NCBI RefSeq assembly: GCF_018863235.1
Contig: NZ_JAHKRS010000015.1
Location: 1 to 53,844, forward strand
Length of the DNA: 53,844 nt
Source of the DNA: Pseudomaricurvus albidus
GTDB lineage: Bacteria > Pseudomonadota > Gammaproteobacteria > Pseudomonadales > Cellvibrionaceae
Direction of reading: 5' to 3'
Of this stretch, positions 44,652 to 53,300 are shown piece after piece. Made by a program: the position numbers and the translations under genes. Position 1 is the first letter of the stretch; each line of letters begins with the position of its first letter. Below the pieces are notes generated by a model that did not search any database, was not told the DNA's origin, and saw nothing but the letters and a program-made list of their open reading frames with translations.

Positions 44652-46826
44652 ATGACTGTTCAAGGCCCATCTGATTTGTTTAAGGACCGCACTTCGCCCG
44701 CGGACGCCACTGAAGGGGTATTTGATCCGTTGCTGACCTGCTTGATGCAGCTGGCTCGTCTGGAACACAGGCCTTGCTCCCGGGCTTCTGTCACCGCAGG
44801 TTTGCCGTTGGTTAAAGAGCGTCTGACCCCGGAGTTATTTGTTCGGGCGGCGGGGCGTGCGGGCTTGAAGGCACAGGTTGTTAAGCGAGAGTTATCCGCG
44901 ATCAGCTCTCTGGTGTGTCCGGTCGTGCTGCTGCTGAAAGATGATCAGGCGGTTGTGTTGGTGAAGGTGGATACCAAGACCAGGCAGGCATTGGTTCTGG
45001 ATCTTGAGACCGATGGTGAGCAGCGTATCGACCTTGACGAGCTCGAAGGCTATTACTCAGGTTACTGTATTTTCGCCAAACCGACTTTTCGGTTTGATAG
45101 CCGCACCCAGAATATCAAGCCCCGCCGTCAGGGACACTGGTTCTGGAGTGTGATCGCCGGTTCCTGGCGGATCTATCGGGATGTGCTGCTGGCCTCTCTG
45201 TTGATCAATATCTTTGCACTTGCCAATCCCCTGTTCGTGATGAATGTTTACGATCGGGTTGTTCCCAATAATGCTCTGGAAACTCTGTGGGTACTGGCAA
45301 TCGGTGTGGCGATTGTCTACGGGTTTGATCTGTTATTGAAAAGTCTGCGCACCTATTTTCTCGAAGTGGCCGGAAAAAAGTCTGACATCCTGTTGTCCAG
45401 TTATATTCTGGAGCGGGTGCTTGGTGCCAGGATGTCTGAGAAAGCCCAGTCCGTTGGGGCTTTTGCCAGTCAGTTGCGGGAGTTCGAAACCGTTCGCAAC
45501 TTTATCACTTCAACCACCGTAACCACGTTTGTTGACTTGCCCTTCGTGATCCTGTTCCTGCTGGTGGTGGCTTATATTGGCGGGCCAATTGTACTGGCAC
45601 CTTTGGCTGCGATTCCTTTGATTATTGGTTACGCACTGTATATCCAGAGGCCTCTGCGTTATGCCGTGGAGCAGACCTACCAGGCGGGTGCCCAGAAGAA
45701 CGGAACGCTGGTCGAGACACTCTCCAGTCTGGAAACCGTGAAAATTCTTGGTGCCGAAGGGCGAATTCAGGGGACCTGGGAAGCGTCAGTTGGCCATCTT
45801 GCCCGCTGGGGACAAAGGATGCGGGTTTTGTCCAGTTCCTCGGCAACGGTGTCGTCGGGAATTATTCAGTTTACTTCTGTGGCTGTGGTGGTGATTGGCG
45901 TTTATCTGATTGCCGAGCGCGAACTGACCATGGGGGCTTTGATTGCTTCAGTCATGCTGACTTCCCGCGCGCTCTCGCCAATGGGGCAGGTGGCCGGTTT
46001 GTTGGTAAATTATCATCAAACGGTGACGGCCTATCAGGGGCTGGAGCAGGTGATCGCCAAGTCGCAGGAGCGGGAAGAAGAGCAGTCATTTATTCAGCGC
46101 CCTCAGCTGGAGGGCAGTGTTCGGTTTGATAAGGTGCGTTTTTCCTATCCCGACGAAGAGATTGCTTCGCTGGATGGTATTTCGTTTGAGATCAAGGCGG
46201 GTGAGCGGGTTGGGATTATTGGCCGTATCGGATCCGGCAAAACTACCTTGCAAAAATTGATGTTGGGGCTCTACCAGGCTCAGGAAGGTTCCGTGTTGGT
46301 GGACAATGTCGATATCAAACAAATTGATCCAGCCGACTTGAGACAGAATATTGGTTGTGTTCCGCAGGATACCGTTCTGTTTTACGGCTCGGTGAAAGAC
46401 AACATCATCTACGGCGCACCACACGTCGAAGATCACGATATTATTCGCGCTGCAGACATCGCCGGAGTGACAGAGTTTGTGAACAGCCATCCCATGGGTT
46501 TTAATCGCCCGGTGGGAGAGAGAGGGCATGCTCTGTCCGGGGGGCAAAGGCAGGCTATCGCAGTGGCCCGTGCCGTGTTGAAGGATCCACCGATGTATGT
46601 GCTGGATGAGCCTACCACGGGAATGGATCATAGCAGTGAGGTACGGCTCAAAGAGAAACTGGCCGCAGTTACCGAAGGTAAAACATTGATTCTGGTGACC
46701 CACAAAACCGCTTTACTGTCTTTGGTTGATCGGGTTCTTGTTCTCGACAGCGGCAAGCTGATCGCAGACGGTCCGAAAGAGCAGGTTCTGGAAGCATTAC
46801 GAAAAGGGCAGCTCCGTGTTACATAA
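44652..46826 (+). CDS. Type I secretion ABC transporter, LapB-like
   Basis: The 724-residue protein has an N-terminal C39-peptidase-like domain (about 25-150), six membrane helices (about 170-450) and an ABC ATPase with GRIGSGKTTL (Walker A), LSGGQRQAIAVARAVL (signature) and MYVLDEPTTGMD (Walker B). The peptidase-like domain lacks the CxxA-type catalytic Cys site, so it should bind the substrate without cleaving it, as in LapB and HlyB. It energises export of the adhesin encoded at 49828. Its 3' end overlaps the membrane fusion gene by 11 bp. Confidence 0.93.
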   Translation: MTVQGPSDLFKDRTSPADATEGVFDPLLTCLMQLARLEHRPCSRASVTAGLPLVKERLTPELFVRAAGRAGLKAQVVKRELSAISSLVCPVVLLLKDDQAVVLVKVDTKTRQALVLDLETDGEQRIDLDELEGYYSGYCIFAKPTFRFDSRTQNIKPRRQGHWFWSVIAGSWRIYRDVLLASLLINIFALANPLFVMNVYDRVVPNNALETLWVLAIGVAIVYGFDLLLKSLRTYFLEVAGKKSDILLSSYILERVLGARMSEKAQSVGAFASQLREFETVRNFITSTTVTTFVDLPFVILFLLVVAYIGGPIVLAPLAAIPLIIGYALYIQRPLRYAVEQTYQAGAQKNGTLVETLSSLETVKILGAEGRIQGTWEASVGHLARWGQRMRVLSSSSATVSSGIIQFTSVAVVVIGVYLIAERELTMGALIASVMLTSRALSPMGQVAGLLVNYHQTVTAYQGLEQVIAKSQEREEEQSFIQRPQLEGSVRFDKVRFSYPDEEIASLDGISFEIKAGERVGIIGRIGSGKTTLQKLMLGLYQAQEGSVLVDNVDIKQIDPADLRQNIGCVPQDTVLFYGSVKDNIIYGAPHVEDHDIIRAADIAGVTEFVNSHPMGFNRPVGERGHALSGGQRQAIAVARAVLKDPPMYVLDEPTTGMDHSSEVRLKEKLAAVTEGKTLILVTHKTALLSLVDRVLVLDSGKLIADGPKEQVLEALRKGQLRVT

Positions 46827-48210
46827 CCTTAAAGAAGCGCTTAAACAGGAGTGGCAAGGCAAGCCCCTGTGGAAACAGTGGTTTGAAGCTGAATCAAAAG
46901 CGGATGTTGAGGAAATCAGTTATATGTCCTCAGCCGCTGGTGCCGTTATGGAGCGCTCCCCCCGTGGTGGGCAGCAGTTATTGTGGGCTATTGCAGCGTT
47001 TTTTTTGGTCATGCTGCTGTGGGCTGCATTTGCCAATGTGGATGAGTTTACCCGGGGCGAGGGTAAGGTTATTCCTTCGAGTAATGTTCAGGTGGTACAA
47101 AATCTGGAAGGCGGGATTCTGGCTGAGCTGTATGTCCATGAAGGACAGATGGTTCAGCGTGGTGAACCCTTGCTGCGCATTGATGATACCCAGTTTTCCT
47201 CGTCACTGCGGGAAGCTGATGTCACCGTGATGCAGCTTAAAGCCAAGGTGGTGCGTCTGAAAGCCGAAGCTGAAGGAGAGACCTTTGGTGTCGATGGCTA
47301 TCCGGACATCGCACCGCCATATCTGTATGAGCAACTGGCCATTCATGAGTCCCGCAGCCGTGAACTGGAAAGCCGTATTCAGGTTCTGCAGGAGCAGGTT
47401 GAGCAGAAGAAGCAGGAGTTGTCCGAGCTCAGTGCGAAGCGGGATCACTTAAGTCGCAGCCTTGAATTACTCAAAAGTGAGCTGGCAATGACGGCGCCGC
47501 TGGCGGCAGAAGGGGCAATTTCAAAGGTTGAGCTGTTGCGTCTGGAGCGTCAGGTAAATGATCTGGAAGGTGAGCTGCAAGGTGCGGAGCTGGCATTACC
47601 CCGTGCCGAGTCCAGTCTGAAAGAGGCGAAGCAGAAGCTCAGTAATGCCGATCTGGCGTTTCAAACCGAGGCCTACACTGAAATGAGTGAGGCCCAATCG
47701 GAATTGTCCCGCCTGCTTGAAACCAGTGATGCACTGGAAGACAGGGTTCAGCGCACGCTGGTTACCTCGCCTGTATCAGGGACGGTTAAACAGCTGTTGC
47801 TTAAAACCATCGGTGGGGTGATTCAGCCGGGTATGGATATTGTCGAAATTGTGCCCACCGATGACAAGCTGCTGGTTGAGGCCAAGGTTCGCCCGTCGGA
47901 TATTGCCTTCCTGCATCCGGGGCAGCAGGCCAAGGTGAAATTTACCGCTTATGATTTCTCGATTCACGGCGGTCTCGACGGAAAGGTCGTACTCATCAGT
48001 CCGGACACTATCGTGAATGACAAGGACGAAAGCTTTTATCTGGTGCGTATTGAGACCGATCGCGCCTTTCTGGGCAGTGAATCCCAACCGCTGCCTATCA
48101 TTGCTGGCATGACAGCCAGTGTCGATATCCTAACGGGTAAAAAGACCGTACTGGACTACCTGTTAAAGCCCATCCTCAAAACCAAGCAGTTGGCGCTCAG
48201 AGAGAGATAA
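46816..48210 (+). CDS. Type I secretion membrane fusion protein, HlyD/LapC-like
   Basis: A 464-residue protein with one N-terminal membrane helix (about residues 55-75, LLWAIAAFFLVMLLWAAFANV). A first half-lipoyl segment follows (GKVIPSSNVQVVQNLEGGILAELYVHEGQMV), then a long coiled coil (about 130-310) and the second half-lipoyl and beta-barrel part with SPVSGTVKQLLLKTIGGVIQPG and the PTDDKLLVEAKV tail. It links the inner-membrane transporter to the outer-membrane channel. The start lies within the ABC gene. A 242-bp regulatory-looking gap follows before the tolC-like gene. Confidence 0.93.
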   Translation: MLHNLKEALKQEWQGKPLWKQWFEAESKADVEEISYMSSAAGAVMERSPRGGQQLLWAIAAFFLVMLLWAAFANVDEFTRGEGKVIPSSNVQVVQNLEGGILAELYVHEGQMVQRGEPLLRIDDTQFSSSLREADVTVMQLKAKVVRLKAEAEGETFGVDGYPDIAPPYLYEQLAIHESRSRELESRIQVLQEQVEQKKQELSELSAKRDHLSRSLELLKSELAMTAPLAAEGAISKVELLRLERQVNDLEGELQGAELALPRAESSLKEAKQKLSNADLAFQTEAYTEMSEAQSELSRLLETSDALEDRVQRTLVTSPVSGTVKQLLLKTIGGVIQPGMDIVEIVPTDDKLLVEAKVRPSDIAFLHPGQQAKVKFTAYDFSIHGGLDGKVVLISPDTIVNDKDESFYLVRIETDRAFLGSESQPLPIIAGMTASVDILTGKKTVLDYLLKPILKTKQLALRER

Positions 48211-48335
48211 GGTTGTCAAAAAAATGACGCCATCTCCTCTTTGAGCTTGCATTTGAGCGGTGCCAATCACTTTTCCCTATTTTTCTCCCAGCCAAACGTA
48301 TTTTTTGTATTTTTTGTGACTGAATTGTCGCATTT

Positions 48336-48356
48336 TTAAACGATTAATGCGTTTAA
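48336..48356. promoter_or_regulatory. 21-bp dyad upstream of the tolC-like gene
   Basis: TTAAACG-ATTAATG-CGTTTAA has perfect 7-bp arms in an AT-rich stretch. It may be an operator for an unidentified regulator. Confidence 0.5.
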
Positions 48357-48407
48357 GTGATTAAAAAGATGTTCTTTAAATAGATTATTGTCTGTAAAAT
48401 TCTTATT

Positions 48408-48423
48408 TGTGAACTGTGTCACA
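48408..48423. promoter_or_regulatory. CRP/Vfr-type site
   Basis: TGTGA-ACTGTG-TCACA matches the CRP half-sites TGTGA-N6-TCACA exactly. It ends 29 bp before the ATG of the tolC-like gene. That position would suit repression, or activation from a promoter very close to the start codon. Confidence 0.6.
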
Positions 48424-48452
48424 CTTTCTATGAGAAGGGATTCATTCCAAAT

Positions 48453-49736
48453 ATGAGAACGCTACAGATTTTGTGGGTTGGTCTGGTGTTGGTCAATATG
48501 ACGCCCTATGCCAGCGCCCTAACGTTAAAAGAGACCGTGCAGCACACCCTGGAAACACATCCAGAGGTTCTGGCTGCTCATCATGTTGTCCAATCTCGCG
48601 GTGAAGAAGTTCGTGAGGCAAAAGCCGGTTATTTGCCCACGGTTGACCTCGCGGCCGGAATTGGTCGTCAAACCGTTGAAGCGCCCTCGACCGGTGATGA
48701 AGAGGTCTCGTTGACCCGGCACGAGGCGTCCGCTTCTGTTCGCCAGATGCTGTTTGATGGCTTTGCCACCAGTGAAGAGGTCAACCGTCAAGAAGCCCGT
48801 CAATCCAGTGCCAGTTACAAGGCGGTTGAAGTTGAAGAGAATACAGCCCTCAGAGTGGCTGAGGTTTACCTTAATTTGCTACGCCAGAGTCAACTGCTGG
48901 ATCTTGCTCGCGAAACCTTGCAAGAGCATCAAAATATTCATGATCAGATGGTTTTGCGGAATAAGTCCGGTGTGGGCAGCAAGGCCGATCTGGACCAGAT
49001 TACTGCCCGTCTGGCGTTAGCCCAGAGCAATATGATTACCGCGCAAAGTAATCTTCTGGATGCGAAAACGAATTTCTATCGAGTCACCAGTATCTATCCG
49101 AATCTTGATGAGCTGAAAATGCCAACCGTCAACCAGGTGTTACCTTCATTGATTCAAGATGCCGAGAAGACAGCTGTTGAGCAGCACCCAACTCTTCTTT
49201 CTGCCACTGCTGATGTGGAATCTGCTGAAGCCCAATATCAGGCTACAGAGAGCAATTACTGGCCGCGATTGCAGCTGGAAGCCGATCAGCGCTGGGATGA
49301 AGATGTAGACGGTATCGAAGGTGATAACGAAGACACCGTTGTGGCGTTACGTATGACTTACAACCTCTACAACGGTGGCGCAGATAAGGCTCGCCGGAAA
49401 AGTACCGCATATTTACTGGAGCAGGCCAGGGATATCCGCAACAACACCCACCGACAAGTGATCGAAAGTCTGCGTCTGTCCTGGACTGCCTTTCAAACCA
49501 TTCAAGGTCAGATGCCCTATCTGGAAATGCATGTGAAAGCAGCTACAGATACTCGCGAGGCTTATCAAAAGCAATTCAATATCGGCAAGCGGACATTACT
49601 GGATTTGCTCAATACCGAAAATGAAGTGATTGAATCGAAAAGAGCCTTGATCAATGCAAACTACGACGGTGTTTTCTCTCAGTATCGGGTTCTGAATTCA
49701 ATGGGCCAATTACTTAAAGATATAGGCGGGGCGTAA
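48453..49736 (+). CDS. TolC-family outer-membrane channel, LapE-like
   Basis: The 427-residue protein has a signal peptide ending near ASA at residue 24 (PYASA-LTLKE). It has the two-fold repeated TolC architecture, with SLTRHEASASVRQMLFDGFAT in repeat one and VVALRMTYNLYNGGADKARR in repeat two, each ending in the typical FDG/YNGG turn. LLDLLNTENEVIESKRALINA near the C-terminus is the standard TolC helix. It forms the outer-membrane exit of the type I system. It is separated from the ABC-MFP pair by a regulated gap, so expression may be uncoupled. Confidence 0.93.
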   Translation: MRTLQILWVGLVLVNMTPYASALTLKETVQHTLETHPEVLAAHHVVQSRGEEVREAKAGYLPTVDLAAGIGRQTVEAPSTGDEEVSLTRHEASASVRQMLFDGFATSEEVNRQEARQSSASYKAVEVEENTALRVAEVYLNLLRQSQLLDLARETLQEHQNIHDQMVLRNKSGVGSKADLDQITARLALAQSNMITAQSNLLDAKTNFYRVTSIYPNLDELKMPTVNQVLPSLIQDAEKTAVEQHPTLLSATADVESAEAQYQATESNYWPRLQLEADQRWDEDVDGIEGDNEDTVVALRMTYNLYNGGADKARRKSTAYLLEQARDIRNNTHRQVIESLRLSWTAFQTIQGQMPYLEMHVKAATDTREAYQKQFNIGKRTLLDLLNTENEVIESKRALINANYDGVFSQYRVLNSMGQLLKDIGGA

Positions 49737-49827
49737 GCAGGCTCTGACCGTTGTAAACCAAGCAAAACTCTGGGGTTCTTTTGGGCCCTTTTGTGTGTAA
49801 AAGCGTAAATGAAGAGCGTTAACACTT

Positions 49828-50391
49828 ATGGCAGATGAGCATATGACGGAAAATACAGAAACTCGCGATACTACCCGGAGTGAACACTGGTCAGCTGACG
49901 AAAATCAGGCTGTGCAGTCAGGTGTTGCACGCGTTACGGCCATCCAGGGGGATGTTTCTGCCCGCTCTTCTCAGCAGACCCAGTCCCTCCAGGAAGGGCA
50001 GTGGATTAGTTTGAACGAAACCGTGCTGACAGGCTCGGGAAGCGCTTTGGTTCTTACATTTAATAATGGTGCTGTGGTCACTCTTGGTCATGATCAGGCA
50101 CTCACCATTGATCAGCGTCTGATCGCTCTTCTCGATAGCGCCGGGGAAAAAGACAGTATTGATGAGGCTGTTGATTTTGATCGATTGGCACAAGCTCTGG
50201 AAGACGGGCAGTCTCTTGAAGAATTACTGCCTAAACCCGCCGCAGGTGAAAATAACGTAGCGTCTACAGACAGCGCAATTGAGGGGGCATTCGCATCACC
50301 TACAACGGTGATCGGGTCACGCCGACCAGTGGCTTTGAAACAGAAGCTCTGGGCATCCAGCAAACGACAGGAGTTGATCGTCCCCAAGTAG
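49828..50391 (+). CDS. LapA-like adhesin, N-terminal retention module (frame broken)
   Basis: The first 150 or so residues match the periplasmic retention module of LapA-type adhesins: GVARVTAIQGDVSARSS, EGQWISLNETVLTGSGSALVLTFNNGAVVTLGHDQALTI. A P-A-A-G motif at residues 137-140 resembles the T/P-A-A-G site cut by the protease LapG. After IEG at codon 152, at GGGGG (50283-50287), the frame loses similarity and runs 35 more codons to a stop at 50391. One extra G would give IEGGIRITYNGDRVTPTSGFE and continue into the long frame. So it is either a frameshift mutation, a switch, or a sequencing error. It is secreted by the genes just upstream. Confidence 0.85.
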   Translation: MADEHMTENTETRDTTRSEHWSADENQAVQSGVARVTAIQGDVSARSSQQTQSLQEGQWISLNETVLTGSGSALVLTFNNGAVVTLGHDQALTIDQRLIALLDSAGEKDSIDEAVDFDRLAQALEDGQSLEELLPKPAAGENNVASTDSAIEGAFASPTTVIGSRRPVALKQKLWASSKRQELIVPK

Positions 50392-53300
50392 GTCAGTTTA
50401 CTTTGGGGGACTCAGACTCTGGTGGTCAACAACCTGAAGCTCCAGATTATTTGGTCGCTAACCTGATTGATACTTTTGTTAATGGTGTGACTTATACCAC
50501 CTCTTCAGGTCTTACAGGATTAACGGGTGATCAGGGGAATCCAGGTTCCTTTGCTTATCGCACTGGTGACACAGTTACTTTTTCTGTTGGCGATGTAACC
50601 GTTGCCCAATTCAGTGCTGATGTCATTGAAAATGGCTTGTTGTTTCTGCAGGACATTGTTGGGACTGAACTTTCAGACAGCAATACCAACTATCTCGAAA
50701 ATATGGCCATTTTCCTGCAGGCCCTGGACGATGATCTGCAAGATAGCACACCCAATGACGGTATTTTGCAGACTGATGATCTGCAAAATACCAGCGATAG
50801 CTATGCGACCAACATCAATATTGCTCAGGCAGTTCGCGATGCACTGACCGGTTACATCGATCCGACGACCGGTGAGCCGCTGAATCTGGCAACCGCTGGT
50901 AAGGAAATGTTGTCCCTGGTTCTTTCATCGCTCGGGATTGAGTTCACCCGCGAGAGTGAGCTGGATTCCAGCGGACAGGGCGAGAATGTCTTTGAAAGTC
51001 AGGCCATGGAGCATGTGGCTGATGTCATACAGCAGTTGGCCGGTGACCGTGCTCCGGAATCTACAGATGAGCGACTGGCCGATAGTATTAATGTCCCAGG
51101 CGGGACGGTGCGTTACAACTACAGTGAATTGGATGGTGAAATCACGTTCAATACCGGCGATCTCCTCGCAGGGGCTGTAGGCCAGCAGGTAATTACACAA
51201 AACCTGGTGGTAAAGAACGTACAGCTAAGTGCAGCCTACCAGGATATAGGCACTCTTGAAGATCGTGGCAACGGTAACTATGCCATCGTTTTGAAAGAAG
51301 GCTTTGATCAGTACGATTTGGAAGGTCTGACCCTCGATTACAGAGTGGAAGACTGGACGGCAATTAAAGAAGTAACTTCATCCACTCAGGATAGCTACAA
51401 GTCTCATCTGTCCGCAGATATCGATGATGTCAATGAAGGGGACGGATTCAATCAGTTTACTCTAAAGAGTGAACTCACTTTTGATACCGACTCAATCCTC
51501 AATATCAACTTTACCAGTGAGAACCTGAGTGCCGCGCTGGGCTACCAAATTGCAGAGTACGGGGATGACTACCTCGTACCCATTGAATATTCTAACGATG
51601 GTGGCGTGACCTGGCAGGTGATGGAGCAGACCAGCATCGAGTACGATGAGTTTGGTGTTCCCCGTCCAATTTTCAGCTTCGTTATGGAGGCGGGAAACAA
51701 CGCTGTTGAGATCCGTGTTCCCATCTTTGATGATGCAAAAATTGAAAGTACTGAATATTTCGATGCGGTTGTTTCGGGTGATAACGTCTATGACGAGCAA
51801 CTTCAATTTGCTATCACCGATAACGACAGCGATGGATCAAACCTTCCTCGTATCAATATCGACTTTGTCTACGCGATTGAAGGGCAGGGTGATGCAGTTT
51901 TTACTCTGACGCTCAGCGAGCCTTCAAACTCTCCGGTCACTGTCGATTTCAGCACGGCTGATCTCGCTGCGAAAGCCGGTGAAGACTACATTGCTACATC
52001 AGGCACTGTTACCTTTGCTCCAGGTGAAACCACAGCGACAATTTCGGTTCCCATCATTGATGATCTGATTGTCGAGAGCAATCCCAATCCGGAAATGGCC
52101 CTGGTTAATCTGTCGAATCCATCGGGTGCTGTCCTGGTGGATAGTCAGGGTACTTTGCGTATCTTTGATAATGACGGCGTCGACAATACCAATGTTGGCA
52201 TCACTCTGGATCCCGTTACTGATGACAACATCATCAGTGCGGCGGAAGAAAGCAGTACCATCACTCTGACTGGGACTGTCAACGCTAACGGTTTGAGCAC
52301 CGGTATCGTGATTGTCACGGTTAATGGCATCAACTATCAAACCACGATGAATTCGAGTGATGGCAGCTTCTCGGTAGATGTCCCGGGCTCAGAACTCACT
52401 GCAGATGCTGATACTACCGTTGAAGCCGTAGTCTATGCATTTGGCGAAAATGGTGCGCAAGGCTCGGCCACTGATAGCCAAAGCTACACCATAAATTTGG
52501 ATGGCATTTCACCCGTTACTGACTCGGATTCTGCGGATAATGCCGTCAATGAAAATGCCTTGAATGGTACCGAGGTTCGTATTACGGGGCTGGCAACCGA
52601 TCCAGATACTTCGGATTCGGTCAGCTACAGTTTGAGTGATAACTACAATGGTGCTTTCACTATTGATCCTGTTTCGGGTGTAGTAACCGTTGCAGATGGC
52701 TCTAAGCTGGATTATGAAACTGACTCCACACCGACCATTGAAATTACTGCAACCTCAACCGATGGCAGCAGCAGTAAAGCAACCTTTACCATTGAATTGT
52801 CAAATGAAAATGACAACCCACCTACTGCCAGTCCTGTAAGACCACCGGCTATAGAGGAAGACAGCGGTCCGCATGTTATTGATCAAAGCAAATTATTGGC
52901 AGCTGCCAATGATGTCGATGGTGATGGGCTTGAGGCTGTAAACCTGCAAATTACCAGCGGCAACGGCACGCTCGACGATAATGGCGATGGTACCTGGACA
53001 TACACTCCCGCGCTGAACGACGACACTGAAGTAGTCTTCAGCTATGACGTTACTGATGGTTCTCACACGGTTACGGGTGTCACCGCGACCCTGGATATTA
53101 CGCCGGTGAACGACGACCCAGTGCTGACAGTCAGTAATCTGAGTGCGATAGAAGATGGTGTCAGCGTGAGTGGTACGCCGAGTTTTACCGACGTGGACAC
53201 CGGGGATACGCACACCTACAGCGTGAGCACCCTGGGCGCGGGTCAGGGCAGCGTGAGCATCAATCCGACCACAGGTGAATACACCTACAGTGTCGGCAGT

